Part shown: piece by piece, positions 55,359 to 62,958 of the stretch | Numbering within the stretch: the first letter of the stretch is position 1 | Layout of the letters: each line of letters opens with the position of its first letter | Origin: Sporosarcina ureae | GTDB taxonomy: Bacteria > Bacillota > Bacilli > Bacillales_A > Planococcaceae | Assembly (NCBI RefSeq): GCF_002109325.1 | Contig: NZ_CP015348.1 | Coordinates: forward strand, 1,708,501 to 1,772,500 | Reading direction: 5' to 3' | Length of the DNA: 64,000 bases | Program-made: the position numbers and the translations under genes | The notes under the pieces: generated by a model | Told to the model about the DNA's origin: nothing | The model's database searches: none | Seen by the model: the letters and a program-made list of their open reading frames with translations, nothing else

Positions 55359-55486
55359 GTTGATCTGCGCTCCAGCCGGACGCGTGTCCTATGGGTGGGC
55401 GGTGAACCACACCTCTTCGCTATGCTTCGATGAGTGTTTCACCTGTCCCACTGATCCTCCCGGAGCCGGCTTCCGCTCCGATCAAC
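55359..55486 (+). repeat. Intergenic inverted-repeat element, type B, copy 2
   Basis: Terminal repeats GTTGATC...GCTCCAGCCGG and CCGGCTTCCGCTCCGATCAAC flank a core with GGGCGGTGAACCACACC, GTGTTTCACCTGTCCC and CTGATCCTCCC, matching 27639-27773. The group II intron ends about 27 bases further on. Confidence 0.8.
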
Positions 55487-55512
55487 TAAGCGACTACTAA
55501 TAAGCTTCTTAT

Positions 55513-58232
55513 AGTGATAGGTAAACTTTTGAAGTTATCGCCAGCTTTTCCCCCACTTCACACCGTACGTGCGACTTTCATCGCATACGGCGTTCCAACT
55601 AATCCAATTCATTCAATATTTTTATGTATATGCAAGATGAAATGTAGAATCAGATTGCTTCGTTCAGGCATAACCTACGCAATTCATTGACCTTTTCAAG
55701 TTGTTTTACATTTAACTTTAGAACGTTTAAAAGCACGCGTATTTTCTCTCGATTTCTCATATGAATGAGACGATGGACAGGCTCATTTACCATCATTAAA
55801 TTCCCATATGAGTCATCTTGAGTTAGATGAAACGGGATTTTATGATGACAGTGACAGTCGTTCCGACCTAATTCAATACCTGTAACAGCACATTTTCCGT
55901 ATTGTGCAATAAATCGGCTAATCCGATTGTCGTTATATTCAATGGAACGACTTGGTATATATTGTTTCATCACATAAGCAAGTATATGTTTATTAATTGC
56001 TCGCAAACTTTGATGAATTTTATTTCTACCTACGGTAGTGTAGTTACAGATGGATTGTGAGAAATTAAGATTTACTTTACAACGTTGGGCATGAACGGGA
56101 ACAATGACCATTCCTTTTATTTTATAAAGGTTACATTCGTAGCCCTTATACCGTTTCTGTAAGGTTTTTGTGAATTCCTGAAACGTTGCTTCTTTTCTCA
56201 TTTCGTTTAAACGATTGAATAATGCTTTATTAAGACGACCGCTCAGCTCATTTAAGTCTTTTGTAATATGAGATGCTGCGGAATAATAATTTTGTATTCC
56301 CATTATTATCGTATTGAATCGCCAAACATTCTCAGGTGATTGGTGTTTCTGAATCACCTTTATTGCTTGTTTAAGCTTTACCTGTGCATTATCCAGTGAC
56401 TTTTTGGTCATATGGGATCGGGCGACATACAGCGTTCTTTTATTGGTTCGCTTTCGATGTGCTTTAATACGAAACCCTAAAAACTCTGAAGAGTTTTTCT
56501 TTAAGTTCACCACTTTAGATTTTTCCTCGCTAATTTCAAGGTGGAGCCTTGTTTGAAGAAAATCCTTCACTGCATAATGCATTTTTATCGCTTGCGAACG
56601 AGTACGACATAGTATTTTGAAGTCGTCAGCGTATCTCACAATATAACAGTGTTTCAGATTCGATTTTTTCAATGCATTGTATCTGCCAGCATATGATTGA
56701 TAAGACTTTTGTGTTTCAAAGCTTTCCCATTGATGACTAATCCACCAATCCAGTTCATTTAATACAATGTTAGATAACAAGGGCGATAATATTCCCCCTT
56801 GCGGGGTGCCTTTGGTTGGGAATCCTTCTCCTATAATTTCGGCTTTTAAGAGACGTGAAATAATAGAGAGTAATGCTTTATCACGGATACCAAGTGACCA
56901 CATTTGTTTTAATAGTTTGGCATGATTTACATTGTCGAAAAATCCTTTGATATCGACGTCCACACAGTGATATAAACACGCCCGATTAATGAGTGTCTCG
57001 AACCTGGCTTTCGCATGATGTGTACTACGATTGGGTCTAAAACCATAGCTGTGTTTATAAAACTTTGCTTCACAGATGGGTTCAAGCACTTGAAGAATAC
57101 ACTGTTGGAACAATCTGTCCCAAATAGTCGGAATCCCTAAAGGACGTGTTTTCCCATTCGCCTTCGGGATAAATACCCTTCGAACGGCTTTTGGGGAATA
57201 ACGTCCAAACATTCGTTGTATCGTAGATACAACTTCTGCAACGGTTAAGTGACTAATATCTTCAATCGTTAGTTCATCATATCCACATGTTTTACTGCCA
57301 GTATTTCGTTTAATATTGCGATAAGCTAATCGAATGTTTTCATCGGATTGCATTAAATCGAGTAACCCATAAAAATTTTGACCATTAGCACTCTGAGCGT
57401 ATAGAGAATCGAAATGATATTGCATATCATAATACTCGTTGTGCCTCAGTTTCTTACGTTTTAACAAGTCGGTGGCTCCTTTGGAGCTGAACCTCTATTA
57501 GTCTTACAAGAACCTTATTAATCGTATAAGAACTGTCTTGCATGGTTGAATGAATCTTTCACTAGTCTAGTGGCTATCCCTCCACGTTCATTACACGCTT
57601 CGACGGTACTGTACCACCACTTTCACTGATATAAAGAAAAGTTATACAATCGCTAATCTCACGATTCTTTTCCTTTTCACCGCATTATCGAGAGTAAGCT
57701 CTCCACGTTATCAGCTTACAATGTTGAATTATATCTATTATGGAACAAACTTAGGTGCCTCCTATGAGCCTGTTAGCATTGCATGTGCCTGTAACACAAG
57801 ATGGATTTTTATATTGCGGATTCTTACTCATCCACAGCTAACCCTACATATGGTAGTAATTATATTTCTATAAAATGCGCGTCTAGACCCGTACATTCGG
57901 AAGTTCGTCAGCAATACAGTATGTTCTTGTATTTACATTGCATTCTCACCCTATTTATTCAACCCAAGCATCATGATTTACACCACCCCATCGGGTAGGA
58001 TTTCGTCAGCCAAACTAAACTGTTACGGTAAATTCTCACGCCTATTAGCCGAGCTTATAACACGCTTTTCCTTACTAATCAGCGTGCTACTCGACGCAGG
58101 GGAAGCCTTTCAGAGCGTTACCTCCTCATTCGACTTCTCGACATAATCCTTCAGTTTCAGGAAACCTAAAACTGCCTAACTTTTACCGAAATTGTGTGAC
58201 CACATTTCATTTGAGTTAGGAACATTTCGCAC
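55513..58232 (-). mobile_element. Group II intron with maturase gene
   Basis: On the minus strand the element starts at GTGCG (58232-58228). It carries about 760 bases of folded 5-prime RNA, then the maturase (57467-55650), and ends with domain V (CGCCGTATGCG...CGCACGTACGGTG, about 55566-55602) and domain VI. The 3-prime end is near 55513. The loop-side triad of domain V reads CGC. The 5-prime exon ends in hairpin ACAATCG-GGCG-CGATTGT two bases before the intron. Boundaries are estimates (within about 5 bases at the 3-prime end). No exon gene is interrupted. Confidence 0.85.
55650..57467 (-). CDS. ltrA: Group II intron reverse transcriptase/maturase with HNH endonuclease domain
   Basis: 605 residues. 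The RT domain (about 75-330) shows IPKANGKTRPLGIPT, YGFRPNRSTHHA, DIKGFFDN, GTPQGGILSPLLSN and the catalytic YADD near residue 280. Domain X (about 350-480) gives RNA splicing activity. The C-terminal HNH domain (about 520-570; CAVTGIEL and CHCHHKIP, then NLMMVNEPVHRLIH) nicks the second DNA strand during retrohoming. All key residues are present, so the intron may be mobile. No frameshift or stop is seen. Confidence 0.95.
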   Translation of the reverse strand: MLKRKKLRHNEYYDMQYHFDSLYAQSANGQNFYGLLDLMQSDENIRLAYRNIKRNTGSKTCGYDELTIEDISHLTVAEVVSTIQRMFGRYSPKAVRRVFIPKANGKTRPLGIPTIWDRLFQQCILQVLEPICEAKFYKHSYGFRPNRSTHHAKARFETLINRACLYHCVDVDIKGFFDNVNHAKLLKQMWSLGIRDKALLSIISRLLKAEIIGEGFPTKGTPQGGILSPLLSNIVLNELDWWISHQWESFETQKSYQSYAGRYNALKKSNLKHCYIVRYADDFKILCRTRSQAIKMHYAVKDFLQTRLHLEISEEKSKVVNLKKNSSEFLGFRIKAHRKRTNKRTLYVARSHMTKKSLDNAQVKLKQAIKVIQKHQSPENVWRFNTIIMGIQNYYSAASHITKDLNELSGRLNKALFNRLNEMRKEATFQEFTKTLQKRYKGYECNLYKIKGMVIVPVHAQRCKVNLNFSQSICNYTTVGRNKIHQSLRAINKHILAYVMKQYIPSRSIEYNDNRISRFIAQYGKCAVTGIELGRNDCHCHHKIPFHLTQDDSYGNLMMVNEPVHRLIHMRNREKIRVLLNVLKLNVKQLEKVNELRRLCLNEAI

Positions 58233-58767
58233 CCACAATCGCGCCCGATTGTTGAATAGCCTACTTCACTTATCTATACGTCCTACCCCACGACAAGTTA
58301 CATAAAATTAACCATTCTACTTACCAATGACTCTATTCTAATTATTAATGTTTGTACAGTAAGTATATTATTTCCATATATGAAAAACACAAATTTGTCA
58401 TTAATTTTCCAAGTTTTAAAACTTGATAAAGGGTGCTAGCATTCATCACTCAGTATTAAGTGGGAATTTGTTGTGTTTTGAGTATATTGACCATTAACTC
58501 ACCTATGGTCAGATGAAGAGTTACTTGGAGACAAGGGGTTAAAGCGACTTTTTGATTACCGTCAAAAGAATCGCATGCTCAAATACATATTAGTATACCT
58601 ATGTTTTCATATAAGGCAGGCGATATTGTTAGTCGAATTATATTTCAATACTCACAATATCACAGCAGAAGTGTAAAAACATTATAGTTTATAACATAAA
58701 TATTAGGGTAAATGAGACTAATAGACTGAATACTTTGCATATAGCATTTTTCGAAGGAGGAGATACA
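58233..58767. other. Intergenic region between intron and dehydrogenase genes, with a 61-codon open stretch
   Basis: A gene-poor, AT-rich region. From 58491 to 58676 (plus) an open frame without an early start reads PLTHLWSDEELLGDKGLKRL, then FDYRQKNRMLKYI and on to a TAA. It looks like a coding remnant, but I do not recognise the parent gene. It ends 59 bases before the dehydrogenase frame opens. No clear promoter or terminator was seen. Confidence 0.3.
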
Positions 58768-59577
58768 GTGTCTGATGAGAAACGCAATAGCACAGAGTCA
58801 CCTGAAAATGTAAGCGCTGCAAAAGATCCTAGTAGACGTCGGTTTATGAAAAATACTGGCATGGTCGTGGGTGGTGTTGCAGGTGGGTCAATTCTTGGCG
58901 GTTTATTTACAAGAGAATTTGGATCTAATCAATCTAATAACTCAAATGCGCCTTCGAGTGAAGCGAAAAGCCCCTCCCCCGCAAGAGCAAGATTGTACTT
59001 TACTAGGTTTTCGGATTTCGTAGTTTTAGAACAAGCGACGGAACGTATTTATCCAGAGAATGATAACGGACCGGGTGCCATTGGACTAGATGTGCCTTAC
59101 TTTATCGATAAACAACTCGCTGGGGACTACGGCTCAAATAGAAAAGATTATATGGACGGTCCCCTGCGACCAGTATCGAATGTCGATACGTATCAAACAC
59201 TCATGAATCGAGGCGAAGTATTTATTGAAGGTCTTCGAAAAATAAATTCTGAGAGTGAAGATCGTCATGGCGAGAGATTCGAGAATATTGACGGAGAACA
59301 GCAAGATGCCATTTTACAAGACTTCGAAGACGATAAAATAGAAATGGAAGGGGTCCGCTCGCGGATATTCTTTAATCTATTACTTCAAATGACAATAGAA
59401 GGTGCTTATTCCGATCCTGTGTACGGAGGCAATAAAGATATGCAGGGGTGGAAAATGAAGGAACATCCAGGCATTCGCGCGAGCTATGTAGATTTAATTG
59501 ATTCTGAAGAATTCCAAAAACTTGACCCAGTTAGTTTAACAGACTATCAACCATCATCAAAACAAGGAAAGTCATAA
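58768..59577 (+). CDS. Gluconate 2-dehydrogenase subunit 3-like protein, Tat-exported
   Basis: 269 residues from GTG 58768, with AAGGAGG 7 bases upstream. A twin-arginine signal (DPSRRRFMKNTGMVVGGVAG, about residues 22-41) would export it folded. The mature part has the gamma-subunit pattern LEQATERIYPENDNGPGAIG and SRIFFNLLLQMTIEGAYSDP. This subunit usually carries its catalytic partner across the membrane. It is followed 21 bases later by the GMC flavoprotein. The family includes small subunits of gluconate, sorbitol and fructose dehydrogenases, so the substrate is open. Confidence 0.87.
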   Translation: MSDEKRNSTESPENVSAAKDPSRRRFMKNTGMVVGGVAGGSILGGLFTREFGSNQSNNSNAPSSEAKSPSPARARLYFTRFSDFVVLEQATERIYPENDNGPGAIGLDVPYFIDKQLAGDYGSNRKDYMDGPLRPVSNVDTYQTLMNRGEVFIEGLRKINSESEDRHGERFENIDGEQQDAILQDFEDDKIEMEGVRSRIFFNLLLQMTIEGAYSDPVYGGNKDMQGWKMKEHPGIRASYVDLIDSEEFQKLDPVSLTDYQPSSKQGKS

Positions 59578-59598
59578 CTGTTTAAAGGGGGAGATCTA

Positions 59599-61344
59599 GT
59601 GGCTGAAAAAATGAAGAAAGTAGATGTCGTAGTCGTAGGCGCTGGTTGGGCTGGCGGAATAGTCGCTGCCGAACTAACTAAAAAAGGATACAATGTAGTG
59701 GGTCTAGAACGTGGTAAAGAACAGTCTATTAGCGACTTCGTTGGTTCAAAGGATGCATTACGCTATGATGCTAGATACGACATGATGGAAGACCATACTA
59801 TACAGACTATCACCGGCCGTAGAAATGAAAATGAGGAAGCCTCTCCTCTACGAACTCAAAAAGAAAACTACGAAGGTACCAATGTCGGCGGCAGTGGTTC
59901 TCATTGGTCAGGTGTGACACATCGTGCTACTCAGTTTGATTTTGAAGCACGGACTAAAACGATAGAAAAATATGGAGAAGATAAAATTCCAGCAGAGATG
60001 TTCTTGCAAGATTGGGGAATTACTTACGACGAGATGGAAAAATATTATGATCAATTTGAAAAGATGGCAGGAACATCTGGTGAAAAAGATCCGATTGGCG
60101 CCCCGCGGAGCTCAGATTATCCTACACCGCCTACAAAAGAAGTACCCGCAATCAAACTATTTAAAGAAGCAGCAAGAAATCTAGGGTACCATCCTTTTCA
60201 GATCCCGTCTGGTAACGTTACGGAACGATACGAAAATCCAGATGGACAAACAATCAATGCTTGTCAATACTGTTCATATTGCATGAGGTATGGATGTGAT
60301 TTTGGTGCAAAATCCGATCCATTAGTCACTGTAATACCTACAGCAAGAGAAACTGGAAACTACGATCTCAGACCGAATGCGTATGTTCGCCGAGTACTTC
60401 ATGAGAACGGGAAAGCTACAGGCGTTGTTTATGTAAATATGAAAACACGAAAAGAGTATGAACAACCTGCTGACGTTGTAGTGCTTGCAGGGTACACACT
60501 TTCCAACAATAAATTAATGCTTCTATCGGAAATCGGAACTCCGTACGATCCTAAAACTAAAACAGGGGTCATCGGTAAAAATGCTGGTGGATTTACTGGT
60601 TCAAGTAGCGGTGTAGCCACAGGTTTCTTTGAAAACAAAAAATTTAATTTGGCGATGGGTGCAGGTGCACTTGGAGGTACTTTCAGTGATTTTGACAGTG
60701 ATAATCTAGATACGACTGATCTAAACTTCATTGGTGGAGGAATCGTTGAATTTAGGTTACATGGTGAAGATGCGATTGGCTATAATGCAGTCCCTAAAGG
60801 TACACCTAGATGGGGTAAAGAATTCAAGGAGAAGTCGTTGCATTATACAAATAGAAATCTTTCTCTTCACTTTAAGCCACCTAATTACGGTTGGTCATTT
60901 AACTATATGGATCTCGATCCTACTTACAAAGATAGTTTTGGGGACCCTCTTTTACGTGTAACGATGACTCTTACGGACCATGAAAAGGAATTGAGAAAGT
61001 TCGGAAGAGAAAAGTTAGCGGAAGTTATGGAAGAAATGGGTGCCGATATAGTCGAGGTGGATGATATACCGGAAGATTGGAATTATACACAAGGCGGTGG
61101 TGAAGCAGGTGGTGGTGTCTTGATGGGGGATGACCCATCCATATCAGCTGTCAATAACTATTTCCAGTCGTGGGACATGGAAAACTTGTTCGTTGTCGGT
61201 GCCTCCGCCCTTCCACAAAAAATTCCTCAGCAAACAGCAACTGTAGGTGCTTTTTCGTACCGCGCCTCAGAAGGAATCGATAAATACATGACCGGTGACG
61301 GTGGATTATTGGTAGAACCCAAAACGAATAACGTCAACGTATAA
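59599..61344 (+). CDS. GMC-type FAD dehydrogenase, gluconate 2-dehydrogenase flavoprotein-like
   Basis: 581 residues. The FAD site is VVVGAGWAGGIVAAELTKKG at the N-terminus, with GSGSHWSG near residue 100 and a C-terminal GMC part ending QTATVGAFSYRAS. A cysteine cluster NACQYCSYCMRYGC (about residues 218-231) matches the 3Fe-4S ligands of FAD glucose/fructose dehydrogenases. It oxidises a polyol or sugar acid and passes electrons on. It has no signal peptide and probably leaves the cell with the Tat-bearing subunit. No cytochrome c gene follows. GTG 59599 has AGGGGGA 6 bases upstream. Confidence 0.88.
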   Translation: MAEKMKKVDVVVVGAGWAGGIVAAELTKKGYNVVGLERGKEQSISDFVGSKDALRYDARYDMMEDHTIQTITGRRNENEEASPLRTQKENYEGTNVGGSGSHWSGVTHRATQFDFEARTKTIEKYGEDKIPAEMFLQDWGITYDEMEKYYDQFEKMAGTSGEKDPIGAPRSSDYPTPPTKEVPAIKLFKEAARNLGYHPFQIPSGNVTERYENPDGQTINACQYCSYCMRYGCDFGAKSDPLVTVIPTARETGNYDLRPNAYVRRVLHENGKATGVVYVNMKTRKEYEQPADVVVLAGYTLSNNKLMLLSEIGTPYDPKTKTGVIGKNAGGFTGSSSGVATGFFENKKFNLAMGAGALGGTFSDFDSDNLDTTDLNFIGGGIVEFRLHGEDAIGYNAVPKGTPRWGKEFKEKSLHYTNRNLSLHFKPPNYGWSFNYMDLDPTYKDSFGDPLLRVTMTLTDHEKELRKFGREKLAEVMEEMGADIVEVDDIPEDWNYTQGGGEAGGGVLMGDDPSISAVNNYFQSWDMENLFVVGASALPQKIPQQTATVGAFSYRASEGIDKYMTGDGGLLVEPKTNNVNV

Positions 61345-61378
61345 ACTTACAGTGATTATTTATAATAAAGACCATACT

Positions 61379-61428
61379 AAAACTAGAGATGACTACCGTG
61401 TATTACGGAATTCATCTCTAGTTTTTTA
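61379..61428. terminator. Bidirectional terminator between dehydrogenase and BASS genes
   Basis: 12-bp stem AACTAGAGATGA/TCATCTCTAGTT (61381-61423) with inner CCGTG.ATTACGG pairing and TTTTTT after it on the plus strand. Confidence 0.88.
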
Positions 61429-61465
61429 GACTGTTTACATTGAACTGATGTTGACAAACGACACT

Positions 61466-62440
61466 TTACCCCTCACTTACCATCTGTACTTCCTCGTTAT
61501 CTAACCTAAATTTATTTTCAAATAGACTTGCCATCAACGCGCCAATAGTCAAATTCATCACCATATTAGCAACTGCAGGTACTGCGGCGAGTGATCCGAA
61601 GTGTTCCATTGCAAGTGTTGCAGCGAGTGCAGTATTGCAAATGCCTGTATGGAATAAAATTGCACGAGCATTGCGTTCTGGTACGCCTAGCCATCTCGAG
61701 ATAAAGTAGCCGGCGCCCATTGGTATACTGACTTGTAGTGTAACCGCCACGAATACAAGCGGTAGAACGGATAAGTTCTCAGATAGTGCTTGTTGAGCAT
61801 TCGAGATAACCGATAAGATGACTAGAAATAACGCAAGTTGAGACAAGACACTCGTATATGGTTTGACCTTCTCAACTTGGCGCTGAAATTTCCACTGGAT
61901 CAATAAACCCGCAACTAATGGGAAGAAGACGATGTAAATAATATTTAGAAATAAAGGCCAGAATTCGATCGGTATAAAGCGTCCCGCGAATGTCTGCAGT
62001 AGAACTGGCGTCAGTACAGGTGAAATGAATGTATCCAATGTCGCCATTGTAATACTGAGCGCGACTTCTCCACCGGCTATGAATGTGTAAATATTTGCAG
62101 ACGTTCCGCTTGGTACTGTCCCCGCTAAAATAATCCCGGTTGCAATCTCTGCTTGGTTGCTGAAGAATAGATAAGCAACTCCTATGGATACACCCACCAT
62201 GATTGTCCATTTCAAAAAAACGCCGAGTAAAGCGTGTTTTGGATTTTTAATCACTTCAAGCAATTTTTCCGATGAAAGTGATAGCCCCATCAGAAAGAAG
62301 ATCGTGCCTAATCCGAAGCCTGTTAATTGGCGGATCGAAATAAACGTATCCGGAATGACATAGGCAATGATAGATAAGAGAACGATCCAAAGCGGTAAAT
62401 ACTTTGAAATAATTTTAGATATAGTTTGTATAGCTTTCAC
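61466..62440 (-). CDS. Bile acid:sodium symporter (BASS) family transporter
   Basis: 324 residues from GTG 62440, which follows AAGGAGGAG by about 7 bases. An upstream ATG at 62494 lies in the 21-bp repeat array and is rejected. About 10 TM helices are seen, with GTVPSGTSANIYTFIAGGEVALSI as the conserved crossover helix motif and GICNTALAATLAMEHFG as the second. Relatives import bile acids, pantoate, or pyruvate-type acids with Na+. In Bacilli YocS is the counterpart. The substrate is unknown. Confidence 0.88.
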   Translation of the reverse strand: MKAIQTISKIISKYLPLWIVLLSIIAYVIPDTFISIRQLTGFGLGTIFFLMGLSLSSEKLLEVIKNPKHALLGVFLKWTIMVGVSIGVAYLFFSNQAEIATGIILAGTVPSGTSANIYTFIAGGEVALSITMATLDTFISPVLTPVLLQTFAGRFIPIEFWPLFLNIIYIVFFPLVAGLLIQWKFQRQVEKVKPYTSVLSQLALFLVILSVISNAQQALSENLSVLPLVFVAVTLQVSIPMGAGYFISRWLGVPERNARAILFHTGICNTALAATLAMEHFGSLAAVPAVANMVMNLTIGALMASLFENKFRLDNEEVQMVSEG

Positions 62441-62479
62441 GTGTTTCTCCTCCTTACGAGGAAGTCCGTATGTATTTTC

Positions 62480-62626
62480 GATGAGCGGTTTCATTATTGC
62501 TAAGAGCGATTATCGAATGCCTATGAGCGGATAGAAGCCGAGTATGATCGCTTGGGGTATGCAATAGAGCGGTTAAGTTGTAACTATGAGCACTTAACGC
62601 GAATCAATGAGCATTCCCATGACTAC
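62480..62626 (+). repeat. Seven-unit tandem array with an exact 21-bp period, array 2
   Basis: Units begin at 62480, 62501, 62522, 62543, 62564, 62585 and 62606 and start GATGAGCGG, TAAGAGCGA, TATGAGCGG, TATGATCGC, ATAGAGCGG, TATGAGCAC and AATGAGCAT. Unit number, period and order of unit types resemble those at 39914-40060. In this frame a YER/YDR/IER heptad is seen, broken by a stop in unit 2. The array lies 40 bases upstream of the BASS start and opposite to its direction. Confidence 0.85.
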
Positions 62627-62648
62627 CGCATACACCTACACTTGCTAC

Positions 62649-62954
62649 TCAGCACTTACGGTAAATATACGCTCCATCCTCTATATGATGAAGTTCCGCA
62701 GCATCCCCGATCTCAACAACTGCATCCATTCTAACAGTGACCTTGGCTTTAGACTCATTTAACTGTATGAGCGCCACGGTATAAGGTGCAAGATGCGCAA
62801 ATTCAGCGGGCGCGATATGAATGTCGGTATAACTGTAGACTGTTCCCTTCGTGGAAACATCTTGCTCCTGTAATTTCCCAGTTCCACAGTTAGGGCAGCG
62901 ATATTTATTGGAAACACTGGCATATTCACATTGATCGCATTGATAGACTTTCAT
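62649..62954 (-). CDS. DUF35-type Zn-ribbon/OB-fold acyl-CoA-associated protein
   Basis: 101 residues from ATG 62954, which overlaps no ribosome site of quality and sits 4 bases after the thiolase stop, suggesting coupling. The rubredoxin-like ribbon has Cys pairs in YQCDQCEYA and YRCPNCGTG. The OB-fold part is TKGTVYSYTDIHIAP, ending GAYIYRK. DUF35 proteins bind thiolase-family enzymes and help hand over acyl-CoA. The upstream neighbour is a thiolase, in agreement. Confidence 0.85.
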   Translation of the reverse strand: MKVYQCDQCEYASVSNKYRCPNCGTGKLQEQDVSTKGTVYSYTDIHIAPAEFAHLAPYTVALIQLNESKAKVTVRMDAVVEIGDAAELHHIEDGAYIYRKC

Positions 62955-62958
62955 CTCT

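Noticed and set aside
62441-62494. Longer BASS N-terminus from ATG 62494
   Set aside because: The extra codons come partly from the repeat array, and GTG 62440 has a strong ribosome site.
62552-62734. 60-codon plus-strand frame MGYAIERL...
   Set aside because: It starts inside the 21-bp array and runs opposite the end of the DUF35 gene. The same heptad frame in array 1 is broken by a stop, so a protein is unlikely.
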